64,000 nucleotides of DNA from Plazaster borealis (Eukaryota > Echinodermata > Asteroidea > Forcipulatida > Labidiasteridae), in contig CM037461.1 in NCBI GenBank assembly GCA_021014325.1, positions 22,863,376 to 22,927,375 of the forward strand, given 5' to 3'. The notes under the pieces were generated by a model. It worked only from the letters and a program-made list of their open reading frames with translations. It searched no databases and had not been told where the DNA came from. The position numbers and the translations under genes are program-made. This document shows positions 13,300-23,900 of the stretch, piece after piece (the first letter of the stretch is position 1; each line of letters starts with the position of its first letter).

Positions 13300-13912
13300 A
13301 CAAAACATTTCCACAGTATAACAGTTACTATTTAACAGTATAACAGCTATAAGTTGACAGTATAACAGCCATTATTTAACAGTATAACAGCTATTATTAG
13401 ACAGTATAACAGCTATTATTTGACAATATAACAGCTATTATTGAGAGTATAACAGCTGTTATTTAACAGTATAACAGCTATTATTTGACAGTATAACAGC
13501 TATTATTTGACAATATAACAGCTATTATTGAGAGTATAACAGCTGTTATTTAACAGTATAACAGCTATTATTAAACAGTATAACAGCTATTACTTAACAG
13601 TATAACAGCTATTATTTGACAGTATAACAGCTGTTATTTAACAGTATAACCGCTATTATTTGACAATATAACAGCTATTAATTGACAGTATAACAACTAA
13701 TTATTTGACAATACAACAGCTATTATTAAACAGTATAACAGCTATTATTTGACAGTATAACAGCTATTATTTGACAGTATAACAGCTATTATTTGACAGT
13801 ATAACAGCTACTATTTGACAATATAACAGCTATTATTTGACAGTATAACAGCTAATTATTTGACAATATAACAGCTATTATTTAACAGTATAACAGTATA
13901 ACAGCTATTATT
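13300..13912. repeat. 22-bp tandem array
   Basis: About 27 imperfect copies of gacagtataacagctattat plus two bases, differing mainly in ttgaca, ttaaca and ttgaga variants. The motif aacagctatt is strongly conserved from unit to unit. It lies in the intergenic region with no associated gene. Confidence 0.93.
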
Positions 13913-14429
13913 TCATTAATTTAATTAACTATACATCTGCTACTTCGTATAAACTGGACAACACTCCACCAACACTATCACAGAGTCTACGAGATAAATT
14001 AGTAGCAACTTCACTTGATACTTATTCCTCCAAGACTATGGAAGGCGGTAAGTATTATGTACACAGTAATTGTTACACAGTTATTGACACACGTTAACAT
14101 TACACACTTTATAAACATTTGCATATGAATATATAATACCACGATATTAGTTATTGCATTTTGTGGGACACGCTTCTTTATATAACAGCAACTTTATAGG
14201 AAAATTAAAAGTGCTACTACCCTAATTGATATTCACCATTAAGTAGATATTCAGTATACCACATAAAATATCATAGCAATAGAGTTTAAATTAAAGACGA
14301 CTCTTCCACGGTATTTATACAAAAATAATTACATTTAGTTCTACCATTGTTAAAAGTATCCTCTTTTATATCATATAAAGCATTCTCATGACAATTCTTC
14401 GCCTCAAACACTTTCCATCAAACTCACTC

Positions 14430-14747
14430 TTAAAGGGACACGTTGCATTTGGATTGGGCAATTTGGGCTATACAAAGCGTTTGTTATCTAAAAAATATGG
14501 TTGAAAAAGATTTTTAGAGTAGAATATAATGATCCACACAAATTTACCTCAAAATTATGTGGTTCTCCTTTTACTTTGTGAACTAACACGGTCCGCCATT
14601 TTGTAGAACCAAATTTTTGACTCCACAAAATGGCGGACTGTGTTAGTTCACGAAATTAAAGGAAAACCACACCATGTGGAGGCATATTTGTGTGGATCAT
14701 TACATGCTAGCCCAAATCGCCCAATCCAAGGCAATGTGTCCTTTTAA
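14430..14747. mobile_element. TTAA-flanked fold-back MITE
   Basis: The left end ttaaagggacacgttgcatt pairs with the right end ggcaatgtgtccttttaa. The inner arms also pair: actaacacggtccgccattt with aaatggcggactgtgttagt. The element of about 315 bp is almost wholly palindromic. The outer TTAA on each side suggests piggyBac-type TTAA target use. Copies or fragments of the same family occur at 33460-33957 and 55062-55150. Confidence 0.85.
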
Positions 14748-15410
14748 CCCCGTTTGATGAAAAATGAACCCCGCATATTTTAGATATCATTTTTAGTTTT
14801 ACACCTCTATACCGATGTCAGACAAGTATAATATTGTGCAGTCAATATTTTCCTATTCCTTGTGGAAGGAAAATCCACTTGAATTCGGGGGGATTCGAAC
14901 CCAGGACCTGTGGGCGCGTGCACTTTGCAAGCTTCATCTTGAACTGTTACTGTTTAATCTTCTATGCCAAACGAGGTCAAAATACGTATTGAATTCGTTG
15001 GAAACAAAGCAAGCAATCATCAACCTCATCCCCAAGGTGTGTCGAGCAGTACGAGGTTGACCGCTCTCTCACCCTGGTATTGGATCATTTGCATATCCAA
15101 AATATTTGGATACATATGCAAATTAGAATAGTCTGGCTGTGAACATGGTGAATACTGAATGAGTACAACTTAACATGTTTACGTTAGACTTGTGTACACC
15201 AGTCGTTGTCCAATCATGGTCCAAGTAAGGAGTTTCCCTCCCAGGGTTTACAATATGGTTGGAAATAAAGTAAACCATGGGGATGAGGATGAGCAATCGT
15301 GGGATGCATGTTTTTTTCATTGAAAGTTTGCAGAAATGTTGAATTTAGGGAGACCTTGGTTCCAGCTTAGACCATGGAGGAAGAATCATGCTCAGACCAC
15401 GTCCGCCTGT
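14748..15410. other. Intergenic, no gene seen
   Basis: No supportable gene. About 14880-14910 contains ggggggattcgaacccagg, the reverse complement of a tRNA B-box-like sequence, so a degraded SINE is likely. The remainder is unrecognised. Confidence 0.45.
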
Positions 15411-15413
15411 TTA

Positions 15414-15855
15414 ACCCTTTCATGCACCATTTATTTTAGTGATAAATTGATCATATGGATACATTAATTGTTTACTCAGTTTTTGCAAATGGCGATCCCC
15501 CCAAAAACAGCAGAGCTGCGTATTGAGAGAGTTGCGACATGGAGGGACCAGCTTTCTCCGGTCACGTGGTTGCTGGACGCCAATTTGTTCCCAAATGCAG
15601 CACAACCCAATGGGCAGACTAGTCTGGCACCCTGTATTCGCCAATGCATTTTTTGGAGACAAAATGGCTTCTAATCGCAAGTTGTCGCAACTCTCGGCTC
15701 TGCAAAACAGGTCACAATACCGCCCTCAAGAGTCCACTTTCCCGTTCTGAAAAACTGTGTGGCCGTGTGATCTTTATTTTTCGTTTTACAACTATTTTTC
15801 TGAAGGGATTTAAACCAGTCCATAGCGATCAGTGGGCGCATGAAAGGGTTAAAGC
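15414..15855. mobile_element. MITE with a second fold-back nested inside
   Basis: The outer element has terminal repeats aaccctttcatgcacc and gcgcatgaaagggtt. A second hairpin sits inside at about 15508-15706: gcagagctgcgtattgagag, then agttgcgac on the left, and gtcgcaactctcggctctgc on the right. The related copy at 48228-48455 lacks this inner hairpin, running directly from the aaaaaacc stretch into aggtcacaat, so it serves as the pre-insertion state. Apparent reading frames here are hairpin by-products. Confidence 0.75.
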
Positions 15856-16134
15856 CCCGTACTGAAAGTGTAAATTTTAAAAAAGACCAAAGGACCCCAA
15901 GATGTGGCCCATACCGAAGACGTGGTTTCCAAAAGGGTCTAAAGTCTATGACAGTATATAAGACATCGATTATTGCTTTTTGTCGTCTTAAAATATTTCT
16001 AAACTTACTTGTGTTACGCACTAATGGTCCATACCACGCTAAAGCTATATAACCTTGGAGATACAAATATTACAAAACTGTGACGGGTATTGCTTTGTGT
16101 ATACAGTGTACAAATATTGGGCATGCCTGCTGGG

Positions 16135-16390
16135 TAAACACATACAAAATACATTTGTGATACAAAATAATACATTTGTGATACAAAATAATACATTTGT
16201 AATACAAAGTAATACATTTGTTATACAAAACAATACATGTGTAACACAAACTAGGTTGTACTACACAATAATACATTTGTAATACAAAACAATACGTGTG
16301 TAACACAAAATAGGTTGTACTACAAAATAATACAAGTTGTACCACAAAGTAATAGAGTTGTGATACAAAATAGAACATTTCGTTGTACAC
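16135..16390. repeat. aatacatttgtgatacaaa tandem repeat
   Basis: Imperfect repetition of about 20 bp built on aatacatttgtaatacaaaa and ggttgtactacaaaataata. Both strands give short open frames that follow the period. No gene. Confidence 0.8.
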
Positions 16391-17079
16391 AACATAATGT
16401 TAGCAAATACTGATGTTCAAACTGAATCGCCCATGCGTTGACTGGTCCGATTATAATAACGGTTTGCCTCGTTTGTTTAACTGTAATACGTTCGTTTACC
16501 ATTTTAAAAACCAAAGCAGCAACAATAGTTGCCTTGAACCACTTGGGTCATAGTTGTGGACAGCCCGTGGACAGCTTTATTTTCAATAGACCTTAATCAT
16601 GCTGCCACCATCTTGGTCATGTTCCCTGCATCCATTAACAGTAACGGGTGCTGATATTCATTGTACAAAAAGGAACCAGACTATTTTTCATTTCAATATC
16701 ATTGTAGGCGTAAAAGGTCAAAGGTTAGACTTGGAAACTATTCAAAGACACTGATCTTCAACGCAGCATTAGCATAAATATAAAAAAAATAATATAAAAA
16801 TACAAACATAATACAAACATAATATGCATAAAGTGCAAAGTAACTTTACCATGAGATTTTTCTTTTTTCAACCTGCAAACGCAGTAAAATATACAGGATG
16901 TGAATTTGTCCACAAATTAATTCTGAACTAGATGGGGTCCCAAAGAGTGGACTTTATTTGTAGAATTTAGTTGGTTGACTGAAGTCAACATGATCCATTC
17001 GTGGAGTTACCACTCATACAAGCTGAAATTCGTCAACCTGTTGACTAAAAAGGGTGATATAAAAATGCGCTTCCCCTTA
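16391..17079. other. Intergenic, downstream of the DNMBP gene
   Basis: No recognisable gene or RNA. On the minus strand, AATAAA hexamers (tttatt on plus) occur near 16573 and 16949 and could be poly(A) signals for the gene upstream, but no transcript evidence is available. Confidence 0.4.
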
Positions 17080-17305
17080 AGGTGATCCCCCAGCTGCCGC
17101 TTCCTAGGTTGTATCCTAAACTTGGGTGTGATCCCTGGCTGCACAACAGTTAACGGTTGTATGGCTTCTGACTGGCACCCCAGAACGAAGATATTGACAA
17201 AATAGGGAGACCGCCAACAACAACCTAGATAGCTCAGTTGGTAGAGCGCCGTCCGGCACATTAATCCGGAGGTGGTTGGTTCAAATCCCGCTCTAGTCAA
17301 TTTGG
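17080..17305 (+). mobile_element. tRNA-derived SINE, copy 1
   Basis: About 225 bp, matched along its length by 49690-49910 (landmarks: gtgatcccc, aggttgtatc, taaacttggg, gaccgccaaca). The 3' part resembles a tRNA, with an A-box-like tagctcagttggtagagcg and a B-box-like ggttcaaatcccgctctag. The anticodon-arm loop is nine bases rather than seven, so it is not a functional tRNA. It lies 3' of the gene, opposite in orientation. Confidence 0.75.
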
Positions 17306-17736
17306 GGTTTTTTCAACCCATAATTATTTTATAAAGAGTGACCTTAAACATTCGAGTGCATTTCATGACAGGCAAGATACTGTACTGTTCATAGAGGAAG
17401 TTTCACCAAATGAAATCAATAATTGTCAAAGTAACAGCTGAACAAACTTTTGGGAAGTGGACCCTTTCTTCATATAGAAAGTATAGCCCTATCTCAGCTT
17501 GAAATAAATCATTAAAATTACCCAAATATGAATCATACCCGCTATAGAATTCCTCATGGAGTGTTTATGTAACCACTTAGTCTTTTTCAGACGAGCATTC
17601 AGAGAGGCAGCATCAGCCATATTTGCCCAACTAAGAACTACAATACATGTATATCTAACTTATGGAAAATACCAAGCGGCAGGGATGAAAGCACATTTGC
17701 CCAATTAAGAATCACACATTTAAATCCTGACCACAC
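17306..17736 (-). other. Probable 3' UTR / flank of DNMBP
   Basis: This sequence directly follows the stop codon in gene orientation. No further coding is seen. The extent of the 3' UTR cannot be set because no strong poly(A) signal lies close to the stop. Confidence 0.4.
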
Positions 17737-17916
17737 CTAGTCAATCTTGGCCAGGTAGATGGAAGGGACGTAGCCACGTTGGCCGTTCTTGTCGACGAGC
17801 CACCACTCCGAGTTGCCTTCAATGTCCTTATCGGAGATGAGCTGCACCACCTCCCTCTCCGCCAAGGAAAGTTCGTTCAACCCGGTCGCGGCGAACTCCC
17901 ACTCGGCGTAATAATA
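17737..17916 (-). CDS. DNMBP: DNMBP coding exon 23: C-terminal SH3-7 and stop
   Basis: Encodes [20 protein letters not shown], then [20 protein letters not shown] and IYLAKID before TAG at 17739-17737. This is the terminal SH3 that in Tuba recruits N-WASP and Ena/VASP; the EWWL and GYVPSxY residues are present. Acceptor ctgacag. Confidence 0.96.
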   Translation of the reverse strand, partial: YYYAEWEFAATGLNELSLAEREVVQLISDKDIEGNSEWWLVDKNGQRGYVPSIYLAKID

Positions 17917-20900
17917 CTGTCAGCAGACAAAAATAATATTTATATAAAGAGGAAGGGAAATGTCAAGTTCAATTTTGTGATGTACTCATTTTCCAATAGA
18001 TAAAGTCCTCATGTGAGTGGGGAAAAAAATTACAAGTCTCTAACCTCGCGTTAAAATGGTGTAAATTGCTATTGGATCCGATACCCTTCAAGTGCAAATT
18101 TTGTCAACATCTGACGACATCATTCTGAGAAAAATGGGTCTGTACATTTTTGTACGGGAATGTTTTGGTTCATTCCTGACTTTTTCAGAGTGAAATTTTG
18201 AAACATGACGTCATTGGATTTCAACAACTAATGGGTCTTCATTCCAAGGAGGTTTATTTTGTCAGACAAAATGTCAAATTCAAGGCTGTTTTGATCAAAT
18301 TATTGAAAGTCAGGAACGAACCAAAACGTCCCTGTACAAAAATGAACTGACCCATTTTTCTCAGAATTATGTCATCAGATGTTTTGGATGTCGACAAATA
18401 TTGCCCCGGAAGGGTATTGTATGGATGTAATGGCAACTTACACCATTTTAACGTGAGGTTAGAGACTTGTAATTTGTTCCCCACTCACATGAGGACTCTA
18501 TCAGTTGGAAAATGAAAACATCACAAAATTGAATCGGTCGTTTCCCTTCCTCTTTAAATGAAAAGGAAAATACAAAAAACTCCAACAAAATCAGAATACA
18601 GTCGAGCATTTTCAATTCTGTGCAAATTTTAAATACTTTGTTTGCAGTACCCACTTGAACTGACCACTTGAAACCCTACATATTTCGTTGAGCTGCTCAA
18701 GCACAAAATGTGGCTTAGAACAACACATTTCTGCTTATTGGAATAATGTAACCGGTCAAAATACCATTCTGCATGTGCCGTCTGGTTTCCTGCACATTAT
18801 TGCTTAGCTGAAAATTATTATTTGTGTTTTACCCATACACCGATGTGTATTTAGCACTGTATCTGTATACTCATTGATATTATTGTGGGGGTTGGGTTTT
18901 GGTGGGTTTGGGGGAGTGGTCTTTTGTTAGGGGTAAGGTAGATCTTTACCTGAGCTTGTTGTTGCATCTGTGTGAACTTATTCCAATCATCTTCTTCATC
19001 GTCAGGGACAGGAGTAGCGGCATCACTTTCAGTCTGAAGAATAGACGACGGCACAAATCCCTGGGAAGCTGAGAAAACGATTGTAAAAAAAATGCTTAGA
19101 ATTTGGAAAAATCAAGGCTAAATATCATGAAGCTGCTACAAAAATATCTGCTTAGCACAGAGAAGTCATGCTTAGTGAAACCAGTTTACCAGCAGAAGTG
19201 TTGTGTCTTAGATGTTACGTACTGAAAGGTACCCCACTTAAATGCGTCAAGCAAATTCTTGGGTAAGAGTCAATTTCATTCAGCTACTTCAGCAAAAAAT
19301 GTTGCACTCATTATTTTTACGACAGGTATGCAGAGCTATTTTGAGACCCATTAAAATCGAAGGGTTGGGAGAAAAACCCTCGTGGCAAAGGAGAGAACCA
19401 ACGCACAACTCTACTCACATATGGCCTTAGCTGGGAATCGAACCAGGGCCACAGTGGTGAGAGGCAAGCGCTTTACACACTAAACAAACCACGCCACCCA
19501 ACCTACCTCCGTTATCGATGTACCACCTTTGGCCGCTACCAGTTGGATCTTGCTCCTTGATGATTCCAACGAGCTCCCCTTTCTTCACCGAGATGTCCAT
19601 CGGCTGCTGCGATTTGAAATCCGTCGAGACCAAGAATACACGGTTGCTAGGGTAGCGAGAATTAACGCTGACTTTCTGCTTATCAGATTGTAACACTGGC
19701 TGTGGTTTCTGCAGAAGGTAAGATTAAAATTTGTCAATTGTCACAGCATTTTCTTAGAGTGACGAAGGATCCTAGTACATCACTCACCTTAAAATAGTAA
19801 AAATAATTTGGGTGGCGATTCATCCTTACTCGCAGCTGCGAAACTCAATTACTCGAGCCGCAGGCATGCGAGGGCGCCTTTGGCAGCCAGCCACATCGAC
19901 CCATATATGACCATGGAGCACAGCCAGTGATCGAACGTGTTTTTGATTTTTCCGGAGGGAGGAAAACCGGAAAGGCCCAGAGAAAAACCCTTGTGGCATA
20001 GGAGAGAACCAACGCCCTAGCCAGGAATCGAACCAGGGCCACAGTGTGTAAAAGAAAAAGGGGCAATACCGCGCACTATGTTAATCTGTGCGTCAAGTTT
20101 GCTTGAAGATAAATTCGTTATCACACGCGCACGGAATTCGGAAAATATAGCGCATCTCTGTATCCAACTCGGCCTCGTTGGATATGGGACGCAGAAGTGC
20201 TATATTTTACCGTGCTCCACTCGCGCTTTTATGATAACTAATATTAGCTTAAAGGTATCAATACAGGATTGAGCGTGAATTTAAACCAGGCTTTCTGCTT
20301 CTTCTCGCCCATACACTCTTGCTTTGCTGAGATGTAGATCAAAGAGCTGTCCCAACAGCTTTATTCCACGTACTGCATCTCTTTGGAACTCCTTGCCTGG
20401 TGCATGTTTCCCTCCGTCCTACAATCAAGACTGTTTTAAGTGGAATATCAATTCCTACCTTCAGCTCCCCTGAGTTATTTTCATTTTCAATATTTTCTTG
20501 TTTGTAGCCTCTTACCAATCGTAAATGTTAGCCTTGCTTGAGGGTGAACTTGCATACAAAAATTATACATGTATATATATATACTCTATGTTTAGTGACT
20601 TACCGGTAGGCTTGGTGGAGGGGTAGGCTCAGCATTGCTGCCGTACACCGACCGCCTGTCTCCCTTCTTGTCCAAACTCTTGGGCACAAAAGGAAATTTA
20701 TGAAGCTCCTCAATGGCAGCCATCATGGAGATCTCAAACGTCTTCATGATGTCTATGGTGGAGTTGGTCTTTACAATTGAAAGCTGCGAAGAGAGGTTTT
20801 AGAAATGTAAACACTTCCAGGGGCAAAATTTCATCGAGTTGCTTTCAGCAGGAAATCTTTCTTAAAGGCAGGGTATACTTTTTGGTAATTGTCAAAGACC

Positions 20901-23900
20901 AGTATCCTCACTTGGTGTATCCCAACATGTGTACAAAATAACAAACCTGTGAAAATTTGGGCTCAATTGGTCGAGCCACAGGCATGCAAACGCGCCTTTG
21001 GCAGCCAGCCACATCGACCCATATACGACCACAGAGCACAGCCAGAGATCAAAAGTGTTTGATTTTTCAGGAGGGAGGAAAACCTGAGAAAAACCTTTTG
21101 TGGCATAGGAGAGAACCAACGTACAACTCTACTCACATATTATGGCATCAGCCGGGAATCGAACCAGGGCCACAGTGGTGAGAGGCAAGACACAACCAAC
21201 GCACAACTCTACTCACATTCAACCGTAGCTGGGAATCGAACCAGGGCCACAGTGGTGAGAGGCAAGACACAACCAACGCACAACTCTACTCACATTCAAC
21301 CGTAGCTGGGAATCGAACCAGGGCCACAGTGGTGAGAGGCAAGACACAACCAACGCACAACTCTACTCACATACGGCCCCAGGTGGGAATTGAACCAGGG
21401 CTACAGTGGTGAGAGGCAAGACACAACCAACGCACAACTCTACTCACATTCAACCGTAGCTGGGAATCGAACCAGGGCCACAGTGGTGATAGGCAAGACA
21501 CAACCAACGCACAACTCTACTCACATTCAACCATAGCTGGGAATCGAACCAGGGCCACAGTGGTGATAGGCAAGACACAACCAACGCACAACTCTACTCA
21601 CATACGGCCCTAGCTGGGAATCGAACCAGGACCACAGTGGTGATAGGCAAGCGCTCTACGCACACGCCACCCATACTCACCTCAAGAAGGGGATAAAGTT
21701 TCTTTAGGGTCGAGTTGATGTGATCTCTCTCAGCTTCGATGAACGACACGACGCAGCTCTTGAAGAGAGAGAGTCCCATGCCGCAAAGCTTCGGCAGTTC
21801 ATCCTTCAATTGGACATTCATGGCCTCAAAGTTCTTCTTCGCTACGTCTTTGTCATCCTTGAGCTGGACGACGATGGGGAAAAAGTAAAAAATATTCTCG
21901 GATTATAATCTCTCATGGGTTCTAGTTTGTATCTTTTTTAATTTTTAATTTTTTTTATGAAATTAAAACGGACGGCCACTTCAAGGTGAGGGTTACACTT
22001 AACCGATTTGCGCTATCGACCAAAATCAAATGCCACAAGGGGCACGTTGCCACCTACTCCTGGGGCTGAAACAGGGTTACCCCCTTCACAGTCCGTAAGG
22101 ATGTAGGCATGGGTATCATCCACTAGGAGCCTGGCTGGTAGAGAAGAATGCAATACCTTCCCAACTTTTTTAACGAAGCAATTATGGTTAAGTGCCTTGC
22201 TCAAGGGTACAAGTGTCATGACAAGATAGTACATGTACATTGCATACAAGATCCTGTCATAAAAAAAACCTCACAATGCAAACTGAGTATATTCATTGAT
22301 TTGATAGAGTTGACATCCAACATGCAATAAGAATACTGGAACCACTTCAGCACACAGCTACATACCATGCAAAATTACACTCAAGGGGCAATGTACAAGG
22401 CCTAATTTCATAAAGCTGCTTAAGCATAACATTTTTCTGCTCAGCAAAACAAATCAGGCACCCTTTCATAGATGGTACACGTTACATGGTATTTTGGCTA
22501 GTAAACGTAATCTGGTAAGCATTAGTGATTAGTTACTTTTTGTGCTTAAAGCACATGTGTAACAATGGTAATTGTCAAAGACCAGTATCCACACTTGATA
22601 TGACCAACATATACATAAAATAACAAACCTACGAAAGTTTAAGCTCAATTGGTCATTGGAGTCACAAGAAAAAAAAGTGGGAAAAAAACTTAAATATTTT
22701 CATAGTTTTGGACTTGCAAGATCAAAACAAATTTTTTCATTATTTTCTCAAAATCTATTGCATTTCAAGCAAAACTATTTCAAAGGGAGTTTCCCACCAT
22801 GACCATCTTTATACCATGTACATGTACGCTGTGTGCAAATCTGTGAACATTTATATTTTTTACTCATACCAATGTTGTGCACACCGTGGGTTATGCAGCT
22901 CTATGAAATTGGGCCCTAGTTGGTAAAAACGTCTAATTTAAATTTGGTTGTAACAATGTGTGTATTAAAAACTAGAGGATGGTAATGAATGGAGTCTTCC
23001 AAAAACCAATGATGTACTTTTCCTTACAAAACAACAGTCAACCAGGTTTGTTCATAAACATCTAAATAAAAACCATGCAAATGCATCGTATGGACCCAAG
23101 CCAATTGACATCATCACTAACGATAAATCTTGGTTGCGCCATTTTGGGAGCAAAACCCCATGTTTTACTTAGAAGTGCACACTTTTAGGCCAGACAATTG
23201 CAGTAAGACACGCACCGTACTACATGTATGTTTACATCAGTGCTAAAATAGCACTTATGTTTCACACAAGTTTGAAATTGCCAAAATGTCATATTTCGCT
23301 TAGAATAGCCCGGATGTATACTCAAAACGAGTACCCGTCGAGATACAACGTTTTAGCAAGGAGCGTTTTCATGCGAATCCGGATCTGGCCTAATAAGCAA
23401 GGTGAATTTAGAACGGGTTATTTAGAACAGTATCATTAGAGTTCTATAAAGTGAGTCCTTACTTATATAATAAGTGATGGTGGCCAGTCTAATCGAGTGA
23501 AATGGCAGACCATGGGTGGACTATAGCTGCGTGTGAGGTCGGTGCAAGGGGTCTTACAATATTACTAACACATCAGGCTGAACACTTAAACTACAAGTGT
23601 GCAGGTTACGGGTTCCAATCCCACATTGGTGTGTGTTTCAACCAATGTTCTCATAAGATTTTCACACTCTGTAGAAATAATAAGCATGCAAGTCACATTG
23701 CACAGAACGTACAAGCTTTCCGCACCATATCACATTGAACACCAGTACGATTAATGTGAGGGTTACAGGTTCCAATCCGTGTGTTGCACCAAATGTTCTC
23801 ATAAGACTTTCACATTCTGTAGAAATAAGAAGCATGCAAGTCACATCGCACAGAACGTACAAGCTTTCTGCACCATATCACATTGATCACCAGTACGATT

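Noticed and set aside
17221..17300. tRNA gene (also 29208-29280, 40960-41062, 43480-43550, 49840-49905, 55373-55470, 56572-56640)
   Set aside because: A- and B-box-like sequence is present, but anticodon loops or acceptor stems do not close, and the copies sit in longer dispersed repeats. They are tRNA-derived SINEs.
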